64,000 nt of DNA from JAAFHB01 sp942493325 (GCA_942493325.1 OW818689.1:620001-684000); one strand, 5' to 3'. Shown: positions 36,049-44,926, counted from the stretch's first letter. The notes: generated from the sequence alone by a model not told the origin. Translations and numbers: made by a program.

Positions 36049-36444
36049 ATGAATCGTCAGGAAGTTTACAATGAAATTGAACACCTGATGGGATTGGTTC
36101 CCTCGATGTTCAAAGCGCTGCCCGATTCTACACTGGAAATGGAATGGCAGCTTTTTAAGAGAACGCAGGTGGAGGACTCTGCTATACCCACCAAATTCCG
36201 CGAACTCATCGGCCTTGCAATTGCTGCAGCCACTAAGTGCCGGTATTGCACTTATTTCCATACAGAAATGGCAAAACTTTTCGGTGCCACTGATGCAGAA
36301 ATTGAGGATGCTGTCCATTTTGCCAAAGCAACGGCAGGATGGAGTGCGTATGTTAATGGTTTACAGGTAGACTTTAACGAGTTTAAAACCGAAATTGACC
36401 AGGCTTGTGAACACATACGTCATTCTCAGATGCAGGAAGCATGA
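36049..36444 (+). CDS. Carboxymuconolactone decarboxylase family (AhpD-like) protein
   Basis: A 131-residue all-helical protein with the redox motif C64-x-x-C67-x-x-x-H71 (K-C-R-Y-C-T-Y-F-H) that defines the AhpD-like branch. F-R-E-L-I-G-L-A-I-A-A-A-T before it is the conserved helix. AhpD-type members are alkylhydroperoxidases or thiol reductants; the CMD branch proper lacks the CxxC. No ahpC homologue is next to it. Preceded by operator-like palindromes. Confidence 0.9.
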   Translation: MNRQEVYNEIEHLMGLVPSMFKALPDSTLEMEWQLFKRTQVEDSAIPTKFRELIGLAIAAATKCRYCTYFHTEMAKLFGATDAEIEDAVHFAKATAGWSAYVNGLQVDFNEFKTEIDQACEHIRHSQMQEA

Positions 36445-36522
36445 TTTTACAGTATTTACCCTTTTCGGTTGAAAAAACCAGAGAATGGGCTAAATACTTT
36501 TTTTGGATTACTTACTATTAAA

Positions 36523-36558
36523 TCAAAAAAGAGATTGTCCCGCAAAGGGATAATCTCT
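36523..36558. terminator. Bidirectional terminator between AhpD-like and AKR genes
   Basis: AGAGATTGTCCC pairs with GGGATAATCTCT (12 bp, one G-U) around GCAAA. On the minus strand it is followed by TTTTTTGATTT; on the + strand by CTTAATTTTA. It therefore works best for the minus-strand aldo/keto reductase gene. Confidence 0.75.
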
Positions 36559-36606
36559 CTTAATTTTATACCTGACTATACTTATGACATCTTCCAGTTT
36601 GATGAT

Positions 36607-37506
36607 TCAACTGCCGGCAATTCGCATAACCCGGCTCACGGCATCGTCAACCTGTTCCTTACTGTCCATTCCCAATGTCATGCAATGAACATTTCCACTT
36701 TTAATCACATAGTTCAGCGACTTTTCCCGTTCACTCTCTGCAATCAAATCACCGCAACCAAATATTTTCATTCCGATCACCCCTTTCCCGTTCTTCCGTG
36801 CAGTTTCGAGTACCTGCATCACTTTTTCAGGCGTAGCGTCCATTTTGGCACCGTTATGGTTGATGCGTGCAAACAGGATATCGACCCAGGGGTTCGAAGC
36901 AGCTTCGATCATTGCATCCAGGCTGTGGCACGAAATCCCGACAGCTTTAATTAGCCCCTTCTGTTTCGCTTCCGACAGACCATCCATATAGTGTTTATAT
37001 TCGGTTGGCCAATTCCCGTTTTCCATGCAATGCATCAGGAAGATATCGAAGTAATCGGTGCCGATTTCCGTCCTGAACCTGTCGAAACTTTTCTGAAACG
37101 GTTCCGTTTCATACCATCCTTCGTGCCTGTAGGTCATCACCTTGGTCAGTAATGTGACCTTATCGCGCGGAATAACCTTTAATGCCGCACCGACATACGT
37201 GTGTGAGCCGTACATATCAGCAGCATCAAAAAAACGGATGCCCCGGTCAAAACAATATTGCGACAATTCGACGAATTTTTTCATTCCCAGGCGGGTCTGG
37301 TCCGATGCCAGTTTCCATCCTCTCGACCCGGTACCCAAAGCGATGCGCGAAACATTGAGTCCGGTATTGCCAAGTTTAACCGTATCAATAGTTTCAGCTT
37401 TAACGGCGGCAGTTGCCGTCCGGGGAAACACTGAGGTAATTGCCGAGGCACACGCAATTCCTGCGGCACTTTTGACAAGAAATGCCCTCCTGTCCAGTTT
37501 AGTCAT
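36607..37506 (-). CDS. TAT-exported aldo/keto reductase (paralogue A)
   Basis: A 299-residue AKR with an N-terminal twin-arginine signal (D-R-R-A-F-L-V-K, then a hydrophobic A-rich segment). The AKR tetrad is visible: D94 and Y99 in F-F-D-A-A-D-M-Y-G, K122 in L-L-T-K-V-M, and H159 in F-L-M-H-C. It converts carbonyls to alcohols with NAD(P)H; substrate unknown. Export with a bound cofactor fits the TAT route. About 40-45% of positions match its neighbour at 37612, so the pair arose by duplication. A terminator at 36523 ends it. Confidence 0.88.
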   Translation of the reverse strand: MTKLDRRAFLVKSAAGIACASAITSVFPRTATAAVKAETIDTVKLGNTGLNVSRIALGTGSRGWKLASDQTRLGMKKFVELSQYCFDRGIRFFDAADMYGSHTYVGAALKVIPRDKVTLLTKVMTYRHEGWYETEPFQKSFDRFRTEIGTDYFDIFLMHCMENGNWPTEYKHYMDGLSEAKQKGLIKAVGISCHSLDAMIEAASNPWVDILFARINHNGAKMDATPEKVMQVLETARKNGKGVIGMKIFGCGDLIAESEREKSLNYVIKSGNVHCMTLGMDSKEQVDDAVSRVMRIAGS

Positions 37507-37611
37507 AAATATGGTTTAATCAGCTATTAATATGTTCGTTATGGGATATCCTGTAACATCTCCAGATTCTGAGGAAAGGTTGTTTAATCCGTGTTCAATT
37601 TTTTTTGAAAT

Positions 37612-38505
37612 TTAGCTCTTTACAATGCGCATTACCCTGTCAACTGCATCATCAACATGGCCGATGTTTTCCATGCCAAGCGTCATACAGTGAATACTGC
37701 TTTTCTTTAGTGCAAAAGTGATCGATTCTTCGCGCTCCGTGTCAAGAACCCTGTCGCCGTTTGCGAATATTTTCATCCCTATAATTCCTTTCCCATTGTC
37801 GCGGGCACGCTGGAGTACTGCGTTAATTTCGTCCGGAGAACCATCCATATGCGCCCTGAACGGATTTATGCGGGCAAGAATTACATCAACCCACGGATCA
37901 TCGGCCGCAACTTTCAAGGCGTCGAAATTATGGCATGAAACACCAACTGCCTTAATAATTCCATCCTGCTTTGCTTTGGAAAAATAATCGATATACCTTT
38001 TCTTCTCCTCTTTCCAGTTGCCATTCATCAGGCAATGAAGCAGCAGGATATCGAAGTAATCGCTGCCTGTTTCAGTCCGGAACCGGTCAAGAGCCTTATC
38101 AACAGGTTCTGCTTTGGAGGCATCATTGGTTGTCCACATTTTCGAAAGCAGCGTGACTTTTTCTCTTGGAATTTCTTTAAATACCTCGCGCACATATGGA
38201 TGAGATCCATAACTGTCGGCAGTATCAAAAAAATGAATCCCTCTGTCGTAGGCATGATGTGCCATCTTAACAAAATTGCTCATTCCAAGCCGGGTCTGGT
38301 TCGATTGGTGATTACCTCCTATCGATCCGGTACCAAGGGCAAGTCGCGAAACTGTAAGTCCGGTATTGCCAAGTTTAACCTTATCAATTGAAGCTGTTGA
38401 AGGTGTAAAACCCTGACCGGCAAAGCCTGTTGCAGCAAGGGCAGCATAACCTGTTAAACCAACAGCACTTGTATGAAGAAAACTTCTGCGGTTAATCTTT
38501 TCCAT
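37612..38505 (-). CDS. TAT-exported aldo/keto reductase (paralogue B)
   Basis: I use ATG at 38505 (M-E-K-I-N-R-R-S-F-L), ten codons inside the longest frame, which gives a clean twin-arginine signal. The 297-residue protein has the tetrad D94, Y99 (F-F-D-T-A-D-S-Y-G), K122 (L-L-S-K-M) and H157 (L-L-L-H-C). The middle V-K-L-G-N-T-G-L-x-V-S-R and the final G-M-K-I-F-x-x-G-D are shared with paralogue A. A 105-bp gap separates the two, and both face the same way. Confidence 0.88.
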   Translation of the reverse strand: MEKINRRSFLHTSAVGLTGYAALAATGFAGQGFTPSTASIDKVKLGNTGLTVSRLALGTGSIGGNHQSNQTRLGMSNFVKMAHHAYDRGIHFFDTADSYGSHPYVREVFKEIPREKVTLLSKMWTTNDASKAEPVDKALDRFRTETGSDYFDILLLHCLMNGNWKEEKKRYIDYFSKAKQDGIIKAVGVSCHNFDALKVAADDPWVDVILARINPFRAHMDGSPDEINAVLQRARDNGKGIIGMKIFANGDRVLDTEREESITFALKKSSIHCMTLGMENIGHVDDAVDRVMRIVKS

Positions 38506-38686
38506 GATCGTGCGTTTTAAAAACATTAAAATCAATTCGTTGTAAAAATCTGAATAGTCCGGATTATTAAACCGGTACTATCCAGATTTTGTATGCCAAA
38601 TCCTGACAGGGATTCAACCTTGATAATTGTATAACTTATAAGGGCCGGAAAATGTTTTCAATCCCGGTCAAAGACCCGTAAAATCA

Positions 38687-39982
38687 TTAAAAATCGAGGA
38701 AATTCCATTTACCGCGGTATGCACGCGACAGCATCATATTAGCCGCATCATCGTCAATAAATTGCTCTTTCTTTGGATTCCATTTTAAAGGACGCTGAAG
38801 TTCATAGGCAATATTGGCAATATTACACAACGAAGAAGTTCTGTGTCCGGTTTCAACATCCGAAATAGGTCGGCTTCGTTTTTTAATCGCATCAATCCAG
38901 TCCTGGTAATGGTTGTCACTTTTATAGAGCCGCTTATCAGTCTGCTTAATCTCCGTTTCAACCATCCCGGGTACATCAGAACGCAAAAAGCTGCGGCTAA
39001 CCTCTATTTTACCTTTTGTTCCCACGAACTGCACTGCATTGGACTCGCCCCAATTGACATGGTTAAGAATAACCCCATTATTATATTTCATCTTTAATCC
39101 GATCACGGCATGCTCAGATGGCGGATTAAACTCTACCGGACCCGATTCATCCATTCCAAGCGCCCATTGAGCAATATCAAACATATGAGCGCCCCAGTCG
39201 GTAATCATTCCTCCGCCAAATTCGCGGTAATTGCGCCAATCCGGAAATCTTTTGTCCTCAACAGGAGGTGATAAAACAGCACTGTAAGCACGATAGAGCG
39301 AAGGTCCGACCCACATGTCCCAGTCAACGTTTGAAGGCGTGGGAGTTGCCGGAAGATCCAGTGCCTTTACCGGAGGACCCACACTGACATTGACCTCTTT
39401 GATGTCTCCGATATAACCGTTTAAAACCAGCTCCGCGGCATGACGGAAATTACGCCACGACCGCTGCATATTTCCGGTTTGAAATACTCTTTTATATTTA
39501 CGTGTCGCATCGACCATCGCACGACCTTCGGCTACAGTTAAAGCCATCGGTTTTTCGCAATAAATATCTTTTCCTGCTTTTGCTGCATCAACAGCTATCT
39601 GTGCATGCCAGTGATCGGGGGTTGCAATCACCACAGCATCAATATCTTTTCGGTCAAGAAGTTCACGGTAATTTTTGTATCCCGTCACTTCGTACTTTTC
39701 ACCCGAAAATTTCTTATCATTAATAGCCTGGGCTTCTCCTTTAAACTTGTCCAGTTTTGAAGAAACCACATCGCAACACGCCATTACTACAGTTTCAGGA
39801 CATTTGGTCAGGCTGGTTAACAACCCGTGACTTTGAATACCGGTGCCGATAAATCCTAACCTGATTTTATCGGTTCCTGCATTTGCAGCAAATGAAAATC
39901 CCGGTATCACCGTCAATGCAGCGGCACCAGCTGCTGTTGTTCCCATAAAATTTCTGCGCGAGAGTTTGATTTTGTTTACCAT
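38687..39982 (-). CDS. TAT-exported Gfo/Idh/MocA family oxidoreductase
   Basis: A 431-residue NAD(P)-dependent sugar or inositol dehydrogenase-type enzyme with a twin-arginine signal (S-R-R-N-F-M-G). Rossmann start R-L-G-F-I-G-T-G-I-Q, the catalytic loop E-K-P-M-A-L-T-V, then D-W-G-A-H-M-F-D-I-A-Q-W in the C-terminal beta sheet with the catalytic His. Exported members process polysaccharide-derived sugars such as 3-keto-glycosides; that is family knowledge, not read here. It stands in tandem with the two exported aldo/keto reductases and probably forms one functional group with them. Confidence 0.93.
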   Translation of the reverse strand: MVNKIKLSRRNFMGTTAAGAAALTVIPGFSFAANAGTDKIRLGFIGTGIQSHGLLTSLTKCPETVVMACCDVVSSKLDKFKGEAQAINDKKFSGEKYEVTGYKNYRELLDRKDIDAVVIATPDHWHAQIAVDAAKAGKDIYCEKPMALTVAEGRAMVDATRKYKRVFQTGNMQRSWRNFRHAAELVLNGYIGDIKEVNVSVGPPVKALDLPATPTPSNVDWDMWVGPSLYRAYSAVLSPPVEDKRFPDWRNYREFGGGMITDWGAHMFDIAQWALGMDESGPVEFNPPSEHAVIGLKMKYNNGVILNHVNWGESNAVQFVGTKGKIEVSRSFLRSDVPGMVETEIKQTDKRLYKSDNHYQDWIDAIKKRSRPISDVETGHRTSSLCNIANIAYELQRPLKWNPKKEQFIDDDAANMMLSRAYRGKWNFLDF

Positions 39983-40282
39983 TTGATTGAATTTAGTTGA
40001 TATTTGATTAAAAAGTTGACATTTGAATTTTAGAAATAACTATTGACAAAAAGCTAATACTACCCGTGCAGTACTCCTGCGCGGAATATTAAACAAGGAA
40101 AAAATTACACTGATCAAAGTGTTGAAAGCATAAGTTGTGAAAGCCGATTACAGAGGCTGAAATTAATAAAAATCTTAATCGGTATCACCACATTTGGTTA
40201 CCTTAAATGAATTTCATGACAATATTTCTGTTCATTTTTCGTAACCACCCGATTGACCCACGAATAGGGTTATCTTTGCACG
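39983..40282. other. 300-bp divergent intergenic region
   Basis: It lies between the divergent oxidoreductase and helicase genes. Apart from the -7 box at 40271 for the helicase I see no terminator, repeat or small gene. An A/T-rich stretch from 39990 to 40060 could hold the oxidoreductase promoter, but no exact TAnnTTTG occurs there. Confidence 0.4.
40271..40278 (+). promoter_or_regulatory. -7 box (TATCTTTG) abutting the helicase start
   Basis: An exact TAnnTTTG match that ends four bases before the ATG at 40283. The transcript would start at or within about three bases of the start codon, so the mRNA may be leaderless. Confidence 0.6.
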
Positions 40283-41605
40283 ATGAAACAAAAAGAGGAT
40301 ATCACCGCAAAAGTTCTTGAAAACCTGAAATTCGGGTCATTGAACGAGATTCAAAGTGCCATGATCAGTAATGAATTAAAAGCAAATAATATAGTTCTGC
40401 TTGCACCAACTGGCTCCGGAAAAACGGTTGCATTTCTTCTTCCTTTATTGCATCACCTCAATTCAAATACGACTGGCGTACAAGCGCTTATACTTACCCC
40501 ATCGCGTGAATTATCCCTGCAGACCGAGCAGGTTTTCCGCTCAATGGGAAGTGGCTTTAAAGTTAACTGCTGTTACGGCGGTCACCCGATGAAAACTGAA
40601 CGGAACAATTTTACCGAGCCACCCGCTGTATTAATCGGCACGCCCGGTAGGATTGCCGCACATCTGCGCCGGGGAAGTTTTGAACCCGAGTCCATTCATC
40701 TGCTGGTTCTCGATGAATTCGATAAATCGCTCGAATTGGGTTTTAGTGATGAAATGAGTTACATTATTGAAAGATTACCTAAAATACGGAAGAGAATTCT
40801 TACCTCCGCGACGCAGGCAATTGAAATCCCCGAATATTCAGGTGTTAAAAATCCGGTTACACTGAATTATCTGACCGAAGAAAACAAGCCTAATATCGTG
40901 ATCAAGGCGGTTAGAGCCAAGGAAAATGATAAACTTGACATCCTTATTCAATTGGTTTGTCACCTGGGCCATGAATCTACGCTTGTATTCTGTAATCACC
41001 GTGAAGCAGTTGACCGGATAAGTGAAATACTTACCGAAGAAGAGGTCATCCACGACACGTTTCACGGCGGACTGGAGCAGGATGAACGGGAACGGGCTTT
41101 GCTGAAATTCAGAAATGGCAGTCATCAAATCCTGATTACTACCGATTTAGCTTCCAGGGGATTGGATATTCCGGAAATTAAAAATATCATTCATTACCAG
41201 GGAGCAAATTCAGAGGAAGCATTTATCCACCGCAACGGTCGCACCGCCCGAATGAATGCTGCAGGTACCTCCTGGCTTGTTTTAGCTGAAAAGGAAGCTG
41301 TCCCCGATTTTCTGAAAATTATCCCCGAATTTATTGACCTGCCTGCACAGATCCGTTTACCTGATCCGCCCGCATGGATCACGTTGTACATCGGTGCCGG
41401 TAAAAAAGATAAGATCAGCAAAACCGATATCGTTGGTTTTCTTATTCAGAAAGGTGGACTTAAAAAAGAAGAGATTGGTTTAATCACAATTCTCGATAAT
41501 GCTTCTTTTGTGGCCATCAGTCGCGAAAAAGCGCGCGGTACTATATCATCAATCAAGGATGAAAAAGTCAAAAATCAGAAAGTTAAAATTGCTATTTCGG
41601 CATAA
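40283..41605 (+). CDS. DEAD/DEAH-box-like RNA helicase with DEFD motif
   Basis: A 440-residue superfamily 2 helicase. Walker A is A-P-T-G-S-G-K-T (41-48). Motif Ia P-S-R-E-L, motif Ib T-P-G-R, motif II V-L-D-E-F-D (144-147) where DEAD is usual, motif III S-A-T (175-177), motif IV L-V-F-C-N, motif V T-D-L-A-S-R-G-L-D, and motif VI H-R-N-G-R-T-A-R-M. All motifs are complete, but Ala-to-Phe in motif II and Ala instead of Gly in motif VI depart from the DEAD consensus. The C-terminal 90 residues form an extra domain of the DbpA-like RNA-binding type. It probably works in ribosome assembly or RNA decay. Confidence 0.9.
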   Translation: MKQKEDITAKVLENLKFGSLNEIQSAMISNELKANNIVLLAPTGSGKTVAFLLPLLHHLNSNTTGVQALILTPSRELSLQTEQVFRSMGSGFKVNCCYGGHPMKTERNNFTEPPAVLIGTPGRIAAHLRRGSFEPESIHLLVLDEFDKSLELGFSDEMSYIIERLPKIRKRILTSATQAIEIPEYSGVKNPVTLNYLTEENKPNIVIKAVRAKENDKLDILIQLVCHLGHESTLVFCNHREAVDRISEILTEEEVIHDTFHGGLEQDERERALLKFRNGSHQILITTDLASRGLDIPEIKNIIHYQGANSEEAFIHRNGRTARMNAAGTSWLVLAEKEAVPDFLKIIPEFIDLPAQIRLPDPPAWITLYIGAGKKDKISKTDIVGFLIQKGGLKKEEIGLITILDNASFVAISREKARGTISSIKDEKVKNQKVKIAISA

Positions 41606-41639
41606 TAAATTAGGGAATCCGGAACGCTTACCCGGGGTC

Positions 41640-41785
41640 ATTAAAATTGAATCCCTTCGGGATTGCCAAAAGAGCGTTGTACTAACCACGAAGTGGTTAA
41701 ATTTGAATAACCCCCGGTGTAGCTTGCGGAACCGGGGGATAAAGGAAAAAACACAACTCCTACCCCGAAGTGGGTTGAACATACT
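41640..41785. repeat. Cluster of short GAA/TTC-capped hairpins, likely dispersed repeat
   Basis: Four palindromes follow within 130 bp of the helicase gene: AATCCC/GGGATT at 41650, TAACCAC/GTGGTTA at 41683 (GAA loop), CCCCCGGT/ACCGGGGG at 41711, and ACCC/GGGT at 41762. Similar hairpin strings occur as interspersed repeats in environmental Bacteroidota genomes (recalled, not checked). The rest of 41790-42140 contains C/T-rich simple sequence and no gene. Confidence 0.55.
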
Positions 41786-42139
41786 ATAAAATATTGACGT
41801 TAAATCATTTCAGTTAAATGCAATACTAAATCTTTTTGAATTAGCAAATTTTCTCAATTTTTCATCTTCACCCGATCGCCCCCTCGCCTTTTCTTCCTCT
41901 CTCCCATTCTCCTCTTCTTTCTCTTGCGGCGCATGGAACGGATGGTTTTTAATTAAGGGAGTAGTTGCGCCGCTTTTGTGTTGATCGCCCTAACCCCGGG
42001 TGGAAGACAACTCTGTCTTAACAGATGAAACCCAATTTTTCCATCTCCTTCTCCCCCCGTTCATCATTTCCTTTTGTCCATTCAGACGCCAAAAAATGCG
42101 ACTCTGCATCATTAATTAGTTATCCCTTTTATGACCACC

Positions 42140-42147
42140 TATTTTTG
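42140..42147 (+). promoter_or_regulatory. -7 box (TATTTTTG) for the secreted protein / LytS-LytTR operon
   Basis: TATTTTTG matches TAnnTTTG and lies 35-42 bp upstream of the ATG at 42182, ahead of three overlapping or abutting + strand genes. Confidence 0.5.
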
Positions 42148-42181
42148 AACTGAAATTTAAGTTCAACTAATAATTAATGTC

Positions 42182-43051
42182 ATGAAAAATTACAATGATT
42201 CATTCGCAAAAAAAAATTTTGGAGCATTATTGCTCTACGTTTCTTTTTTGACTGTAATCCCGGATGCAACGGCACAACCGGCGTTAACCCCGGGCGACAG
42301 GATTTTCAGGGAGCTGCCTGCCAATCTTCCTTTACCGGCTCAGCCACAGCATTATCACATCACAACCGACTATTTCAACCGGACAATGGCTGGAGTTTTT
42401 ATGGATAAAATCCGTATAACCGGCGATTTTACAACCAATCTGCCGCAGAAAATGGAGAAATGGAATAATGTAAGTATCGCAAAATCACAACAGCTTCACG
42501 GTGATTTTGGTAAACCAGAACCGGTTTTGTATATCGAAAACTTCACCTATGAGCCATCCGAAAAGATCCTTCAACCTGAATTTTTTAAGGATTTTCCCTT
42601 CGAAGCGGTTCAGATAAAAAACCTCGTATGGGATATGGCAGGTATTGAAGCATTTGCCTGGGGTCATACAGATTCGCTTAAGTTAAACAGGCTCTACCAG
42701 GCAAAACAAATGAACGGTCCGGCCAACCTGGCTGGTTTAGGAACCTTTACCAACAATAATATCGAGCTGACCTGGGAAGGTATATCGTTAATCAACGATC
42801 AATTATGCGGATTGATCGATTTTCGGACCATGGATAATCCCCTTGTCTGCGATATCGAAATGGGCGGAAAAAATTTAAACATCAAGGGAACGAGCCATTA
42901 CTGGGGAACAATTTATATCTCACTCAGCGAAAAGAAAATAGAAGATGCACAACTGCACGAAATAGTTACCATGGAAATGAAATGGTCCGATCAGCCGGCA
43001 ACGCAATATGTTTATACAACCCGATTAATGAAAGTTGAAAAAATTAATTAA
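42182..43051 (+). CDS. Secreted protein of unknown function, in a LytS/LytTR operon
   Basis: A 289-residue protein with a signal peptide (hydrophobic residues about 14-26, cleavage near T-A-Q). The mature part is beta-rich with many aromatic residues (W-D-M-A-G-I, W-E-G-I-S, H-Y-W-G-T-I-Y-I) and no cysteine pairs or catalytic motif I recognise. Its last 17 bp overlap the start of the sensor kinase gene, so the three genes are translationally linked. I infer an envelope role in sensing or in the response to the same signal. I cannot assign a family. Confidence 0.75.
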   Translation: MKNYNDSFAKKNFGALLLYVSFLTVIPDATAQPALTPGDRIFRELPANLPLPAQPQHYHITTDYFNRTMAGVFMDKIRITGDFTTNLPQKMEKWNNVSIAKSQQLHGDFGKPEPVLYIENFTYEPSEKILQPEFFKDFPFEAVQIKNLVWDMAGIEAFAWGHTDSLKLNRLYQAKQMNGPANLAGLGTFTNNNIELTWEGISLINDQLCGLIDFRTMDNPLVCDIEMGGKNLNIKGTSHYWGTIYISLSEKKIEDAQLHEIVTMEMKWSDQPATQYVYTTRLMKVEKIN

Positions 43052-44129
43052 TTTCATCAACGCAATCCTTAAAAAAATGAATCACCCCGAAGTAATGGAG
43101 AAAAAAAACGTTTTAAACGCCCGGTTTCATCTTTATGCAATCACGGGTAGTTTATGCTTCACCGTTATTCTCGGCCTTGTAACCAGAGGCAGAGTCTTAA
43201 GCGATGTTTTTATGCTGACTTTTGTGATGATGATGGTCCAGGTGGAACTGTTTGCATGGATCGGCGGAAGGGTGTTTAAAACCTTGGTTTATAACTCGGT
43301 AAAAGAGTTTGTTCAAAGGGTTATTCCCCGGCTGTTATTCTTTTACCTTTTCGTTGTTATCATTGCAGCAGTCATCTTTGTCACTTTTACTGCTATTTGG
43401 GGATATAGTCAGGGGGCGGAAATGGGAGTATTTTTAAGACAGTTACCCGAAAAAGAGTTGCGCGGTTTTATTATCGGATCATCGTTTGGTTTACTTATCG
43501 GGACTATACTCTTTTTTTTCATGGAACTAATGGCCGTGATTAAAAGGGAACAAAAGCTCTCTGAAGAAAAGATGCGTTATCATTACGAAACTTTGAAGAA
43601 CCAGATGAATCCCCATTTCTTATTCAACAGCCTGAATACATTATCTTCGATTATTTACCAGGACGTTCAGCTTGCCGATCGCTTTATCGTCAAACTTTCA
43701 TCCATTTACCGGTATATTCTCGATCAGCACGAAAGCAAAATGGTCAATCTTAAAGATGAACTCGACTTTGTAAAGGATTTCTTCTACCTGCAGCAGTTGC
43801 GTGACGACAACCGCATTAACCTGGAGATAAATATTGAACAACCATCAGATTACCAGATTCTGCCCGTATCGCTTCAATTACTGGTTGAAAATGCGTTAAA
43901 GCACAATGCCGCCACGCCGGAAAAACCGTTAAACATCCGGATCTCAAAGTCAGGCGATCACTACATTGTAGTTGAAAATAACCTGCAACCAAAACAGCAA
44001 TTGGACGGATCGTTCCGTATTGGCCTGAAGAACCTGGCCGAGCGGGTGCAAATTATCACCGGAAAAGAATTGCAGGTCCAAAACAATAAGGAATATTTTT
44101 CAGTGAAAATCCCAATCAGCCCAATATGA
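43035..44129 (+). CDS. LytS/YehU-type membrane sensor histidine kinase
   Basis: A 364-residue kinase. Four transmembrane helices lie between about 33 and 170 (two pairs, 32-80 and 98-165). The His_kinase motif M-N-P-H-F-L-F-N-S-L-N-T-L-S-S holds H194 after a short coiled linker (K-R-E-Q-K-L-S-E-E-K). A C-terminal ATPase has L-V-E-N-A-L-K-H-N and G-L-K-N-L. There is no obvious ligand-binding domain, so the helices themselves probably sense the signal. Translation is coupled to both neighbours: 17-bp overlap at the start and 4-bp overlap (ATGA type) with the response regulator. Confidence 0.93.
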   Translation: MKKLINFINAILKKMNHPEVMEKKNVLNARFHLYAITGSLCFTVILGLVTRGRVLSDVFMLTFVMMMVQVELFAWIGGRVFKTLVYNSVKEFVQRVIPRLLFFYLFVVIIAAVIFVTFTAIWGYSQGAEMGVFLRQLPEKELRGFIIGSSFGLLIGTILFFFMELMAVIKREQKLSEEKMRYHYETLKNQMNPHFLFNSLNTLSSIIYQDVQLADRFIVKLSSIYRYILDQHESKMVNLKDELDFVKDFFYLQQLRDDNRINLEINIEQPSDYQILPVSLQLLVENALKHNAATPEKPLNIRISKSGDHYIVVENNLQPKQQLDGSFRIGLKNLAERVQIITGKELQVQNNKEYFSVKIPISPI

Positions 44130-44878
44130 TAAAGATTGTCATTATCGAGGACGAAAAGCCCGCTGTGGATAAACTGAAACAGCAGTTGTCGGCCACAGGT
44201 GAAAATATTAGTATCCTCAATAGTATGGGAAGCGTTGAAGAGTCCGTCAACTGGCTAACGTCGAACCCGGCTCCTGACCTGATTTTTATGGATATTCAGC
44301 TCAGCGACGGAATCTCGTTTGAAATATTCGAATCCGTAACTATCACAGCTCCGGTGATATTCACAACCGCTTTCGACGCTTATGCAATCAGGGCTTTCAA
44401 GGTAAACAGCCTTGACTACCTGCTTAAACCCATTGATCAGGATCTGCTTGTAAAGGCACTGAAAAAATACAAGGATCATTACCTGGGCGATAAAGCCAAT
44501 CGTATCAATCAAATGATCAGTCAGATGCCGGTAACGTATAAAAGCCGGTTCCTGATCAAAACAGGCGAACATTACAGATCGGTTGCCGTAACAGATATTG
44601 AATCGTTTTTCATCCAGGAACGCTCCACCTTTTTAATAACCAATGGAGCAAAAACTCTCGACATCGATTATTCACTCGATCAGCTTGAAAAAATGCTTGA
44701 CCCTGACTGTTTTTTCAGGGCTAACCGTAATTACCTGATTAACATCCGGTACATAAAAGATATGATAGGTTATTCGGGTAACCGGATCAAAATCAAAATG
44801 CAGTCCGCGAATTACATTGACCCTATCATCGTGAGCCGCGACAGGGTAACAGCCTTCAAAATACTGATGGATCAGTAA
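44126..44878 (+). CDS. LytTR-family response regulator
   Basis: A 250-residue DNA-binding regulator. Receiver 1-120 with D8-E9-D10 and phosphorylation site D56 (L-I-F-M-D-I-Q-L), T-T-A-F-D-A-Y-A and K-P-I; LytTR domain about 145-245 (F-L-I-K-T-G, V-T-D-I-E-S-F, D-C-F-F-R-A-N-R-N-Y-L-I-N). LytTR proteins bind direct repeats in promoters and regulate envelope, virulence or competence genes. Its ATG overlaps the kinase stop, so the pair is co-translated. Confidence 0.95.
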   Translation: MIKIVIIEDEKPAVDKLKQQLSATGENISILNSMGSVEESVNWLTSNPAPDLIFMDIQLSDGISFEIFESVTITAPVIFTTAFDAYAIRAFKVNSLDYLLKPIDQDLLVKALKKYKDHYLGDKANRINQMISQMPVTYKSRFLIKTGEHYRSVAVTDIESFFIQERSTFLITNGAKTLDIDYSLDQLEKMLDPDCFFRANRNYLINIRYIKDMIGYSGNRIKIKMQSANYIDPIIVSRDRVTAFKILMDQ

Positions 44879-44896
44879 TCAATATGGCCAAAAAAA

Positions 44897-44926
44897 GGGA
44901 GCCGGTTGCCCGGTTCCCATTTTTAT
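44897..44926. terminator. Bidirectional terminator between LytTR and pirin genes
   Basis: GGGAGCCGG and CCGGTTCCC form a 9-bp stem with a TTGC loop. It is followed by ATTTTTAT on the + strand and by TTTTTTT on the minus strand, so it serves both converging genes. Confidence 0.85.

Noticed and set aside
41499..41789. A 96-codon + frame at the helicase end
   Set aside because: It is a shifted frame of the helicase gene running into the hairpin cluster; no recognisable product.
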